Shown: positions 25,790-34,472 of the stretch, piece by piece | Position numbering within the stretch: position 1 is the first letter of the stretch | Layout: every line of letters begins with the position of its first letter | The notes under the pieces: generated by a model | What the model saw: only the letters and a program-made list of their open reading frames with translations | Database searches by the model: none | What the model was told of the DNA's origin: nothing | Program-made: the position numbers and the translations under genes | Source: an uncultured Bdellovibrionales bacterium | GTDB taxonomy: Bacteria > Bdellovibrionota > Bdellovibrionia > Bdellovibrionales > Bdellovibrionaceae | Direction: 5' to 3' | Assembly (NCBI GenBank): GCA_903926205.1 | Contig: CAIYID010000060.1 | Coordinates: 72,242 to 136,241 of the forward strand | Length of the DNA stretch: 64,000 nucleotides

Positions 25790-27073
25790 TTAGCGTTTTA
25801 ATTGAATGATCTCGTTTAAAAGTTCATCCGTTGTTGTGATCGTTTTCGAGTTGGCCTGGAAGTTACGTTGTCCTTGAATCAATTGCACGAACTCAGAAGC
25901 TAAATCCACTGTTGATCGCTCCAAAGATTTTGCAAAAAGCTTACCGCGTCCTGCTCGATTGGGCTGACCAACTGCGGGCGAACCGGCTTCACGTGATTCC
26001 TTGAATCGATTGTTACCAACTTTATAGAGCGCTTCTGCGTTCTCAAACTTCGCTAAAACAATTTGTGCCAGATCGGCCGCTTGTCCATTGGAATACAGAG
26101 CAGTCAAAACCCCTTCATCATTGAAAGACAAGTTAGTGATCGTTCCTGCGGAAGCACCATCTTGACCCCAAGTAATGATATCTGATTCGCGACCATACTG
26201 TTTAGTTCCTTCAAGTCCTTTACCACCGTCAGCAAGAGCATCACCAAAGTTGAATTTTACTTTTTGGCCTTGCAAAGCGCCACCGGCAAAATTCATATTC
26301 GTATCTGTGATTTCTTGTGAATTTAATTTTCCATCAACAGAAAAGGTCAGTTTACCCTTAACGATTTCAGTCATCTTACCTGGATCGCCATCTTTGACTT
26401 CTTTTCCGTCAACAACTCCACGCCATTCCCATTCACGATCTTTTGTTTTATTGAAAAACGCAGTCACTAAATGTTTATTTCCTTGAGAGTCAAAAACTTC
26501 GATACCAGTTGAAAAATGAGAAGTATAATAAGGGTCTTTCAGATTGAATTTTTTTGTAGGTTCAACTCGTGAATCCAAATTCAAATCCATTCTTACTTCT
26601 TGAGTCGCTTTCGCTGGAATCAAAGCGCGAGGGAATCGAATATCAGCTGTTTTGTTAATGATACGTCCGCTTTCATCGGCCATGTATCCTTGAATTTTTT
26701 GATTATCATTTGTAGTTAAAAATCCATCACGATCGAAGTGGAAAGAGCCATCACGAGTGAAAGATTGTCCGTCAGAGCCTTTCAGAAGAAAATAGCCATC
26801 ACCGGAAATTGCAAGGTCAGTGACTTTCTCTGTTGAGTCCACGTTACCTTGATTGAGGATAGGATTGACCGCGCCAATTTTTACCCCGCGACCGATTTGA
26901 TTACCACCCAGAATCCCTTTTAAGTTTTTCGCGATGATGTCTTGAAATTCAGCACGTGACGCTTTAAATCCAGTGGTGTTTGCATTGGCGATATTATCTG
27001 CCGTAACACCCAGCGCCTCTCCGTGAGCGGTCAAACCCGACACGCCCGTATATAACGATGATAAAATACCCAT
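25790..27073 (-). CDS. flgE: Flagellar hook protein FlgE
   Basis: Structural subunit of the hook. The N-terminus LYTGVSGLTAHGEALGVTADNIANANTTGFKAS and the C-terminal VDLASEFVQLIQGQRNFQANSKTI form the paired axial helices shared by rod and hook proteins. The central FlgE domains carry GDGYFLL and RDGSFHFDRDGFL. At 427 aa it is a normal hook size. ATG at 27073 has GGAGG 4-5 bases upstream. It is the last gene of the minus-strand flagellar operon, and a 174-base gap before it may hold its own promoter. Confidence 0.97.
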   Translation of the reverse strand: MGILSSLYTGVSGLTAHGEALGVTADNIANANTTGFKASRAEFQDIIAKNLKGILGGNQIGRGVKIGAVNPILNQGNVDSTEKVTDLAISGDGYFLLKGSDGQSFTRDGSFHFDRDGFLTTNDNQKIQGYMADESGRIINKTADIRFPRALIPAKATQEVRMDLNLDSRVEPTKKFNLKDPYYTSHFSTGIEVFDSQGNKHLVTAFFNKTKDREWEWRGVVDGKEVKDGDPGKMTEIVKGKLTFSVDGKLNSQEITDTNMNFAGGALQGQKVKFNFGDALADGGKGLEGTKQYGRESDIITWGQDGASAGTITNLSFNDEGVLTALYSNGQAADLAQIVLAKFENAEALYKVGNNRFKESREAGSPAVGQPNRAGRGKLFAKSLERSTVDLASEFVQLIQGQRNFQANSKTITTTDELLNEIIQLKR

Positions 27074-27145
27074 ATGACCTCCATGTCATTTTGAAATTTT
27101 ACTCGCCTCAGTCAGTCGGCAAGTCAAACTTCAGTTATTGTTTGG

Positions 27146-27177
27146 AGGGCCCCCTCTACGAGGACCGGCCCTTTTTT
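27146..27177 (+). terminator. Plus-strand intrinsic terminator inside the minus-strand flagellar operon
   Basis: AGGGCC (27146-27151) pairs with GGCCCT (27167-27172), with an inner CCTC/GAGG stem (27153-27156 and 27160-27163), followed directly by TTTTTT on the plus strand. The adjacent genes on both sides are on the minus strand, so this would stop antisense transcription coming through flgE. On the minus strand no U tract follows. Confidence 0.6.
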
Positions 27178-27247
27178 ATTAAAATTTTCTAGCTCATCTG
27201 CTCAGTCCACGTTGGAGCTCCGCTCCTCTGCTTCCTTCGCATACTTT

Positions 27248-27691
27248 TTACATCACGATTGTTGAATCAATATTGGTGAACACATTCTCCTTTAACGCGT
27301 TCTTATCCATCACGGTCACAACCGTTTTGTTTTTAACACTCACGATCAGTGCCGAGTCATTCATCAAGATCAAAGAGTCTTTAGAACCTTTGGATGCGGC
27401 TCTTTGCACGGCCTCATTCAAACGATTCATATCGTCTTTGTTAAATTGAATGCCACGACTCATCATGCGTTCAATCGCATGATTCGAAAACTTCACAGGT
27501 TCAGCGTTCGATACCCCAGAAGAATTTAAGCCCTGCTGCAAACCTTGTAAGCCTTCTGCAGGAGAATTCTTCGGCGTTTGAATCTGCCCTAAAGTTTCCG
27601 CAAAACTAGGTCCACCAGGCGAGATACCTTGCGGGCGTCTCGATTCCGGAGTTACTATATTTTCTGTCTGCGAAACCTTTTTTATATCCAT
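27248..27691 (-). CDS. Flagellar operon protein of the TIGR02530 type
   Basis: Small protein (147 aa) with a disordered Pro/Gly/Ser-rich N-terminal third, then the conserved core FSNHAIERMMSRGIQF through DSALIVSVKNKTVVTVMD. That core is the pattern of the TIGR02530 flagellar operon family, typically encoded between flgD and flgE as here. The role is unproven; in other bacteria it is linked to hook assembly by position only. It starts 20 bases after flgD. Confidence 0.85.
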   Translation of the reverse strand: MDIKKVSQTENIVTPESRRPQGISPGGPSFAETLGQIQTPKNSPAEGLQGLQQGLNSSGVSNAEPVKFSNHAIERMMSRGIQFNKDDMNRLNEAVQRAASKGSKDSLILMNDSALIVSVKNKTVVTVMDKNALKENVFTNIDSTIVM

Positions 27692-27711
27692 CTTTTTCCT
27701 ACTTCCTTTAA

Positions 27712-28866
27712 CTACATGTTAACGGAAGGTATTGGGGACTTCGTTCCCGGCATTTTTCCACCTGATGGTAAACCTTTGCTTGTCGACTCAGCTTTTGCTT
27801 CCGGTTTTGTTTCCGGAATAATTTTCGCTGTCGCCGCTGAGGCCGTTCTTGCCTCTGCTTCTGGTTTCATCAGCGCTTCTTCAGGAGACGTTTCTTTTTT
27901 GAAACGTTCCATCATTCCATTCGACATCCCCACACTTGTCATCAAGTTGGATGGCGAAGGAGCCGCTTCCTCTGCACCCTTATCCTCAGTGTCTAATGCA
28001 GCCTGTCCTTTTTTCAAGTCCTGTGAAGAAGATGTTAATGATTTCTGGTCACTTGTCTTAATACTTGGGTCGACAATCTTCTTCACATCCTTCAATTTAA
28101 CAGTCTGAGTACCGACCATCAGCACCGGACCTTCCGCAGTATAAGAGACACCGCTAATTGTACCGCTAAAATCCGTTTTGACAAAAAGTTTTTTACCCGA
28201 TGAATTTTTTGCTTCAATTCCGATCATGTACTCACCGACCGGCGCATTATTTCCGGCTTCATTTTTGCCATTCCAAACCCATTTATTCTCACCTTTTTTC
28301 AGATCATGCAAATTCACTGTACGAACAACTTCACCTTCTTGATTGCGAACTTTTAGCTCAGCATCTTTCGCATCATCATTCAGGGCAAAATTATATTCAT
28401 GATTTTTATCGCCCTTCATGCGAATCACTTTTGCAGAATCGCCCTCGACGGCTTTTCCTATAAAGTTCAATGCTTGAAAACCCTCAGCCGGTTTTTGTCC
28501 TTTTTGCATATCTCCCAAAGTGGTATTGATATTTTGTAATTGCTCCACAGAAGAGAACTGCGCTAACTGCGCCGCCATTTCATGTGACTTCAATGGATTG
28601 GTCGGATCTTGATTTTTCATTTGGGCTAACATCAGTTTCATAAATGCGTCTTTGTCCATTTTGTCATTGCCCACAGCTCGAACCCTTTTCGAGGGATCCA
28701 CATAATTGGGATCAGCCACTTTATTGAGGAGATCCCCAACATCCTGGCCGTTCAAACGACTAAGATCTTGCGCGCTGTTGGTATTTCGACCATCACTTTT
28801 TGTGATCTCATTTTGTTGAGCATCACTCCAAGTTTTTGTTCCGATCTTGGCTCCGACGACTGACAT
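27712..28866 (-). CDS. flgD: Flagellar hook assembly scaffold FlgD, with long C-terminal extension
   Basis: Hook-capping protein. The conserved N-terminal part is KDAFMKLMLAQMKNQDPTNPLKSHEMAAQLAQFS, split here only by my listing. The Ig-like/tudor region includes KGENKWVWNGKNEAGNNAPVGEY. At about 384 aa it exceeds the usual 220-250. The first 70 residues and especially the last 120 are Lys/Glu/Ala/Pro-rich and probably disordered. ATG at 28866, with GGAG six bases upstream, is preferred over the in-frame GTG at 28872. It follows fliK by about 57 bases. Confidence 0.93.
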   Translation of the reverse strand: MSVVGAKIGTKTWSDAQQNEITKSDGRNTNSAQDLSRLNGQDVGDLLNKVADPNYVDPSKRVRAVGNDKMDKDAFMKLMLAQMKNQDPTNPLKSHEMAAQLAQFSSVEQLQNINTTLGDMQKGQKPAEGFQALNFIGKAVEGDSAKVIRMKGDKNHEYNFALNDDAKDAELKVRNQEGEVVRTVNLHDLKKGENKWVWNGKNEAGNNAPVGEYMIGIEAKNSSGKKLFVKTDFSGTISGVSYTAEGPVLMVGTQTVKLKDVKKIVDPSIKTSDQKSLTSSSQDLKKGQAALDTEDKGAEEAAPSPSNLMTSVGMSNGMMERFKKETSPEEALMKPEAEARTASAATAKIIPETKPEAKAESTSKGLPSGGKMPGTKSPIPSVNM

Positions 28867-28923
28867 AAACACTCCGTTTCAAACGGGGACCTTAGGCCCC
28901 CGTCATCTTTAAGAGTTACACAA

Positions 28924-30891
28924 TTATGCAACTAAGTTCAGACCAGTTCCTCTTCCCTCGCCCACATATCTGCGTGAAGACGCAGATTCAGGTGAAGGTT
29001 TTAAAGGTTCTGGACCTTTGTTGGGATTGTAAGCTTTCAAAGCTGTCGACTCGAAAAAGTTACTTCGATTCGACATATTGTCATCTTGAAAATTATTCAA
29101 GAATTGCCTTGCCTGCTCACGTCCTTGATCGAAATTGAAATTGCCTTGTTTATGAAGGTTTCCCTCGGTCGAAGACTGATTTCCCACGTCCACTTTAATC
29201 CGATCAATTTTCAAATTGTGCGCCCCCAAAGAAGATTGTAAATCTTTGATCGAACTTTCGATCAAATTTTTCGCTTCCTTGGTCTCTGCAGACATTTGCA
29301 AATTGACCTTGCCCTCGTTCACTGTCACGCGAAGGTGCACCTCACCCAGGCCTTCTGGATTAAGTTTCACGATGGCTTCACCACCACCCTTCTTAATGAC
29401 GTACTGAGCTTGGTTCATTAGTTGCTGAATATTTTCTGTCGACTCTGCTTTGGTCATTCCAGCTTTTCCTGCGAGAGCTCCACCGGAGATCCCTGCGGCT
29501 GCAAATTCAGGCTTAACTAGTGTATCTTTTTGTACAAAAAATTCACCAGCACCCTTGCTAGAACTCAAATCAAGAGAATCTTTGCTCGAGCCATTTCCGC
29601 TTTCCGAGAAAGACGAAAACTCCTCACCTGCTTCTGCGCTCGCCGCATTGCCATTCACGGCGTTGGCTCCTGCCAACAAAGAAAAACCATTTGGTCCTCC
29701 AAAGCTAGAGGCTCCACCCGCCTGACCCTGCAGTGCTTGCTCCATCTTAAGGGCTGCGCGATTCGCTGGATCACCTTTAATGGACTGATTCAGGGCTCCC
29801 GCCGTCACACCGACGGCAGCTAATTTCGCCGCTAAATCTTGGTAGCCATCGTTTGACAACTTAATTTGATTATTCATTCCCGGCATCGGCCGAGTTTGAG
29901 TGAAATCAACCGGCATCTTTTCATCCAAGCCTTGATTCGCAAGCGCACTTTCATTCATGCGATCTTTCATCAAATCTGGATTCATCCCTAGAGAGGCGTC
30001 TAATTTCCCATGAGGTTGGTCAGTGGAATTACCCATGCCCGCTTCCGCGCGGAGGGACTCACTGCCGCTCAAGAAAAACTTGTCACTGAGCTTCGCTAAG
30101 GAATCATTTAAAAGCATTCGACGGTCTTTCACTGTCACCATGAGTTGTTCGCCATTTTCACCTTTTTTCAAAGCGGCAATAGCACCTAAACCCGCCAATC
30201 CACCAGCAGCTTGCATCATTGCCAACTGATCAGCAGTGGGCTCCAACATTTTTTCCGGACGACGATTTTCAATGTCAGTGAGCTTCGACAACATTTGTAC
30301 GTATCGAGCTTCGACTTTGTCAGCCGATTCCGGTGGTAACTTTAAATCGCTAATAACCTGTGAGGCGGTTTCCTCAGGAGTCTTGAGAAGGGAGTTGTCA
30401 CTCAGCTTGGCCATGGCCTCCACCAATTTCTCGGGAGGGATGCCGAATTCACTCTCTGCTGAGTCCATAAATTCTTGCATCACCTTTTGCCGCGGTGACA
30501 AATTCCGCTTCGACTTTGCAGTCGCTATCTTCTCTTCAGACTTTTCAGTTTTATGTTCTTTCGATCCACTCGGCTCATCCTTATCAAATGAGTTTTGATC
30601 GTCCGAAGTTTTTGCTGAAGAATCTGAGCCGGACGTTTTTTCGCCCGTTCCTGAATCTTTCCGTTTCACAGAGAGGTCTTTTTCAGTTCGAGATCCTGCC
30701 TCATTTTTCCCATTCATGGGTTTCTGAGGAGCCTTCGCCCGTTCCTCAACACTGGATGGTTTTTCTTTTCCCATCAGCGTCGCGAACGAATCCGGTCCCC
30801 GCTCTTGAACATTGGTTCGGCGATTGAGTGCGCCCACCATGTTCAAGTCCCCCGTGTGGGAGGGCCCCGAACTCAGCCTTTCTGTAAACAA
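28924..30891 (-). CDS. fliK: Flagellar hook-length control protein FliK
   Basis: Secreted ruler that sets hook length and triggers the export switch. The first 550 residues are low-complexity (Ser, Lys, Glu, Ala, Gly), as expected for the unfolded ruler part. The C-terminal switch domain carries IVKLNPEGLGEVHLRVTV and LQSSLGAHNLKIDRIKVDV, the Flg_hook pattern. The start is placed at TTG 30891 because AAGGAGG lies exactly 8 bases upstream. The longest frame begins at TTG 30942 and would overlap the motE-like gene; ATG 30840 is another option. At about 655 aa it is long for the family. Confidence 0.9.
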   Translation of the reverse strand: MFTERLSSGPSHTGDLNMVGALNRRTNVQERGPDSFATLMGKEKPSSVEERAKAPQKPMNGKNEAGSRTEKDLSVKRKDSGTGEKTSGSDSSAKTSDDQNSFDKDEPSGSKEHKTEKSEEKIATAKSKRNLSPRQKVMQEFMDSAESEFGIPPEKLVEAMAKLSDNSLLKTPEETASQVISDLKLPPESADKVEARYVQMLSKLTDIENRRPEKMLEPTADQLAMMQAAGGLAGLGAIAALKKGENGEQLMVTVKDRRMLLNDSLAKLSDKFFLSGSESLRAEAGMGNSTDQPHGKLDASLGMNPDLMKDRMNESALANQGLDEKMPVDFTQTRPMPGMNNQIKLSNDGYQDLAAKLAAVGVTAGALNQSIKGDPANRAALKMEQALQGQAGGASSFGGPNGFSLLAGANAVNGNAASAEAGEEFSSFSESGNGSSKDSLDLSSSKGAGEFFVQKDTLVKPEFAAAGISGGALAGKAGMTKAESTENIQQLMNQAQYVIKKGGGEAIVKLNPEGLGEVHLRVTVNEGKVNLQMSAETKEAKNLIESSIKDLQSSLGAHNLKIDRIKVDVGNQSSTEGNLHKQGNFNFDQGREQARQFLNNFQDDNMSNRSNFFESTALKAYNPNKGPEPLKPSPESASSRRYVGEGRGTGLNLVA

Positions 30892-30899
30892 ACTCTTTT

Positions 30900-30906
30900 C
30901 CTCCTT
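30900..30906 (-). promoter_or_regulatory. Ribosome binding site deciding the fliK start
   Basis: AAGGAGG on the minus strand, 8 bases before TTG at 30891. It is one of the strongest ribosome sites in the window. It supports a start downstream of the motE-like stop rather than the overlapping longer frame. Confidence 0.6.
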
Positions 30907-30919
30907 CCTTGGAAAAAAA

Positions 30920-31855
30920 TTATGGTCGTTTATATCCCGCAAATTTCTCTGAAAGAACTTGCGCTTTTTCTGCTTTCACTAAATTTAAAATCTCTGCCGC
31001 TGGTTTTTTCTTCATTCGGCCCAAAATCTCAATAGCTAAATCCTCATCCATCGTTTCAAAAACCTTAGCCGCTTGTTGTGGCTTCATATTGCTGTACATT
31101 TGCACTAAAGAGTCCACTTTTTTATCATCTCCGTGAACCTTCTCTTCCAAGACACTGGAAATTTGGCGACGAGTCCCCTCCAAGTCTTTAAGACGTTGTG
31201 CCATTTCCGCTTTTTGCTTAGTCAGCTCTTGTTCCAAACGATTTAATTCTTCTTCGCGAGCATCCAATTCACGCTTTCGCTCATTCAATTTAGCAAAGTG
31301 ACTGATGTCTTCATCGGAAAATTCTTTTTTTACGACTTCGGAGGCCACTTCTTGTTTTTCATCTTTTCCAGTAACGGCTTTATCTTTTTTCTCGTCCGTC
31401 TTTTCGGTGATCTTTTCATTGGACTTCGCCTCTTTCACCACTGATTTCTCGTCAGCCCCAGCATAGCCCATGAGTGAAAATTCGACATGCTTTATATATT
31501 TTTCTACCAAATCAGCCTTGTAAAGACCACCCGCTGAAATTAATAATCCAATGAACGATGTCACTAGCACTCGAGCGGGAATTTTCTTTTTGGCTTTCAC
31601 TGGCTTTTGTTTTAAGCGCGTGTGTAATTCGTTCATCATCGTTTGACGAGTCTCTGATCGAGTGTTGCCTTCAAATTTGAGTGTCGCATCTGATTTATTT
31701 TTTTTTCGTTGATTGAGCGACTGATTAACGGCGGCAGAGGACGCTTCTAAGTTGAATTGCCGTTTAGGCTTTCCTTTGCTCTTAAATTGAGTCGGCCCTT
31801 CTTGTTCAGCCATCTCTCGAGCTTTTTTGAAAAACTGCTGGTAACCGTTTGTCAT
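30920..31855 (-). CDS. MotE-like flagellar protein (single TM, coiled coil, MgtE_N-like C-terminus)
   Basis: A basic cytoplasmic N-terminus (about 100 residues) is followed by one membrane helix (VLVTSFIGLLISAGGLY, about 105-121) and a Lys/Glu-rich linker. A long coiled coil (about 185-250) precedes the C-terminal MYSNMKPQQAAKVFETMDEDLAIEILGRMK, the helical repeat of magnesium-transporter N-domains. This is the layout of MotE, the periplasmic chaperone for MotC, and its place after fliJ fits. It overlaps fliJ by 4 bases. The long N-terminal extension is unusual. Confidence 0.75.
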   Translation of the reverse strand: MTNGYQQFFKKAREMAEQEGPTQFKSKGKPKRQFNLEASSAAVNQSLNQRKKNKSDATLKFEGNTRSETRQTMMNELHTRLKQKPVKAKKKIPARVLVTSFIGLLISAGGLYKADLVEKYIKHVEFSLMGYAGADEKSVVKEAKSNEKITEKTDEKKDKAVTGKDEKQEVASEVVKKEFSDEDISHFAKLNERKRELDAREEELNRLEQELTKQKAEMAQRLKDLEGTRRQISSVLEEKVHGDDKKVDSLVQMYSNMKPQQAAKVFETMDEDLAIEILGRMKKKPAAEILNLVKAEKAQVLSEKFAGYKRP

Positions 31856-32301
31856 TTCTTTCCTTCCGGACGAAAACGCATCATGTTCATATCATCGAGC
31901 TGTTTCTGTTCTAACTTCTTTTGCTCTAACTGAAACTGCTCATGCCGTCGATCCCGTAGTCCTTCTATAATCTTATAATCGATAGCTTTAGATCGCAAAA
32001 TTTCCCGCAATTCCTCGACTCGCTTTTCACATTCCTGGATCTTAGCCTGTTGACGTACAATTCTTAGGGCCTGTCCTTTAATAAAGTCCTCGGCCTGACC
32101 AAGAGCTGGCGCGGATTTCCCGCCTTCAATTTCTTTTTTGAATCTTGATTCCCGCGCCTCTACAATTTCTTTTTGTAAATTGTGCAAAATCAGATTGAGT
32201 TGTGCCAATTCACCAACCGTCTCTTGAAAATCACGTTGCGCGATATTCTCGAGTGTCTTTCTATAGTGCATGACATTTTGAAATGGAAATTTGAACTTCA
32301 T
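31852..32301 (-). CDS. fliJ: Flagellar export chaperone FliJ
   Basis: A short all-helical coiled-coil protein (149 aa) beginning FKFPFQNVMHYRKTLENIAQRDF, the usual FliJ opening, and ending in an EQKKLEQKQLDD tail. FliJ binds the FliI ATPase ring and links it to the export gate. Position directly after fliI and before the motE-like gene supports the call. ATG at 32301 has AGGA upstream. Sequence similarity in this family is weak, so the assignment relies on both pattern and context. Confidence 0.9.
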   Translation of the reverse strand: MKFKFPFQNVMHYRKTLENIAQRDFQETVGELAQLNLILHNLQKEIVEARESRFKKEIEGGKSAPALGQAEDFIKGQALRIVRQQAKIQECEKRVEELREILRSKAIDYKIIEGLRDRRHEQFQLEQKKLEQKQLDDMNMMRFRPEGKK

Positions 32302-32355
32302 CGAATTTCCTTATCCTTCTACTCACTGTTAAAAAATAGGATCCGACCTCACCGC

Positions 32356-33702
32356 TTATGCGTTAATCAGCAGTCCTTGCATTTCACGAATACAACGATT
32401 GAATTCTGCGGGCTCGGTTACGCTCTGTCGTAAATAATCTGTAAGCCCATCAATGAGTTTCACAGCTTTATCAATTTTTGGATTACTTCCCACTTTATAC
32501 GCGCCAATATTAATCAAATCTTCCGCTTCGCGATAAATCGCTAAATTCTCTCGAAATTTCTGCGCTAATTTTGCATGGTCAGGCGTGGTCACAGCGCGCG
32601 CCACCCGACTTGAACTTTGCAAAATATCAATGGCAGGAAAGTGTCCTTTTTGTGCCAGTTTTCTTGAAAGCACGATATGTCCATCGACGATAGATCGTAC
32701 CGAATCCCCGATCGGGTCATCCATATCATCGCCCTCAACAAGCACAGTGTACAAGCCGGTAATACTTCCCTCATTTTCGAAAGAGCCGGCTCGTTCCAAA
32801 AGTTTTGGCAAAGTGGAAAATACAGAAGGAGTATAACCTTTCGAGGCGGGCGGTTCTCCGGTGCTAAGTCCAATTTCACGTTGAGCCATTGCAAAACGAG
32901 TCACAGAATCCATCATTAAAAGAACATTTTTTCCAATGGAAGAAAAATACTCGGCAATAGCTGTAGCAACAAAAGCTCCACGCATCCTCAGCAGAGGACT
33001 TTGATCACTGGTCACCACTACCACCACAGAGCGTTTCATGCCCTCAGGTCCTAAATCATTTTCAATAAACTCGCGAAGCTCCCGGCCTCGTTCACCGATC
33101 AGCGCAATCACGTTGACGTCGGCTTTTGTATTTCGCGCCATCATACCAAGCAACACCGATTTACCAACACCAGAGCCCGCCATGATACCCACACGTTGCC
33201 CCATACCGATGGTCAGAATCCCATTGATAGCACGAATACCAAGATCCATGGGCTCGCGAATAGGTTTTCGATGAAGAGGATTTCTGACATCAGAATACAA
33301 AGAGACTTCATGCAGACCATCAATCTCCGCTTTCTCATCGATTGGCTTACCTAATCCATTGACAACACGACCCAACATTTCAACACCAACCCGAATTGTC
33401 GCATTTTGTTTTGAAAGAATAATTTTTGCACCTAAACCAACACCTCGAGCTTCACCCAAAGGCATCATCAAAACGGACTTGTCTTTGAAACCTACGACCT
33501 CTGCTAAAAAACCTTTTTCAGAGGCAATGGGCCGAATTTCACAAACTGAGCCAATGCTAGCGCCTGGCAGATATCCTTTGATGATCATGCCTGTCACTTC
33601 AGTGACCTTGCCTGAATCACGGGTAAGATGAGTCGTATCAACCAAGGTTTTAAAGCGATCCAAATTCATTGTGTACTCGTTAATGACACGAACGTCGTTC
33701 AC
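32356..33702 (-). CDS. fliI: Flagellum-specific ATPase FliI
   Basis: Hexameric ATPase of the type III flagellar export apparatus. The Walker A loop is GSGVGKSVLLG (about residues 165-175), followed by ALIGERGRELREF. Walker B is VLLMMDSVTRFAMAQREI, and the family signature GEPPASKGYTPSVF is complete. The 448-aa length is normal. The GTG start at 33702 overlaps the fliH stop (GTGA); an internal ATG at 33669 is an alternative. The 54-base gap to fliJ is among the larger ones in the operon. Confidence 0.97.
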   Translation of the reverse strand: MNDVRVINEYTMNLDRFKTLVDTTHLTRDSGKVTEVTGMIIKGYLPGASIGSVCEIRPIASEKGFLAEVVGFKDKSVLMMPLGEARGVGLGAKIILSKQNATIRVGVEMLGRVVNGLGKPIDEKAEIDGLHEVSLYSDVRNPLHRKPIREPMDLGIRAINGILTIGMGQRVGIMAGSGVGKSVLLGMMARNTKADVNVIALIGERGRELREFIENDLGPEGMKRSVVVVVTSDQSPLLRMRGAFVATAIAEYFSSIGKNVLLMMDSVTRFAMAQREIGLSTGEPPASKGYTPSVFSTLPKLLERAGSFENEGSITGLYTVLVEGDDMDDPIGDSVRSIVDGHIVLSRKLAQKGHFPAIDILQSSSRVARAVTTPDHAKLAQKFRENLAIYREAEDLINIGAYKVGSNPKIDKAVKLIDGLTDYLRQSVTEPAEFNRCIREMQGLLINA

Positions 33703-34472
33703 GCGACTCCTATCTTATCTTTCACTCGATAAAGATTTTCCGCCATCGATTCCCATAGCTTACTGATTCGCTCTTCAATACGAGCATCGATCACACCGTA
33801 GTTCGTTTCAATAATACAGCCGCCGTGGCCTATTGCTTCGATAGGAACTAATTTTACTTTTTTTAGAAATTCCAAGTTACGATCGGTTTCATTTTTTAAG
33901 CTTTCCAAAAATTCAAACTGAGTTGGTGAAACCTGTACCGTTACCTCTTCATCAATTTGAGCGGCTTCAATCGCGCGTCGCATGATATCTACAACACAAT
34001 CGTTGTTGACCTGAATTTCATGATGAGCCAAGCGAGTACCGACATGCAATAAAAGCTTTACCAAATGAGATTCGTTTTGCTTCAATAACTCCGATTTAAG
34101 ACTCTCAATATTTCCAACCAAAGTGGCGAGTTCAAGAAGACTGGTATCAATATCCTGAGCACTCTTAGCAAAGGCTTCTTTGCGTCCCTCTTCCAAACCC
34201 AGCTGATAAGCCTCTTGATAAGCGGCCTCTTGAATCTCTTTAAGTTTTTCAAGCGTGCGACGCTCAACAGCCTCTTCAGTTTCCTCTGCCTCTATTTTAC
34301 TCAAACCGGTTTGAATTCGCAAAACATCAGACATGCGAAAACTATTTTCCCGCTCTTTTTGTATTTCCTGAAAATCTCTAGCTGGCGCAGGAACACCAAT
34401 GTCGAATTTCCTCGGGGTGTAATCTAAAACTCTCTGTGCCGGATTGGCTTCGCGAACGACGGTCTTAGACAA
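33699..34472 (-). CDS. fliH: Flagellar export regulator FliH
   Basis: Stator-like partner that binds FliI and the C-ring. A long coiled coil (about residues 60-120, containing EEGRKEAFAKSAQD) precedes the conserved C-terminal domain with VTVQVSPTQFEFLESL and GGCIIETNYGVIDARIEERI. TTG at 34472 is chosen: GGAGGA lies 5-6 bases upstream and the overlap with fliG is then just 8 bases. The longest frame starts at 34499. It overlaps fliI by 4 bases. Confidence 0.92.
   Translation of the reverse strand: MSKTVVREANPAQRVLDYTPRKFDIGVPAPARDFQEIQKERENSFRMSDVLRIQTGLSKIEAEETEEAVERRTLEKLKEIQEAAYQEAYQLGLEEGRKEAFAKSAQDIDTSLLELATLVGNIESLKSELLKQNESHLVKLLLHVGTRLAHHEIQVNNDCVVDIMRRAIEAAQIDEEVTVQVSPTQFEFLESLKNETDRNLEFLKKVKLVPIEAIGHGGCIIETNYGVIDARIEERISKLWESMAENLYRVKDKIGVA

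Noticed and set aside
27074-27147. Sigma-28 promoter for flgE
   Set aside because: A GCCGA core exists on the minus strand but no TAAA-like -35 lies 15 bases upstream.
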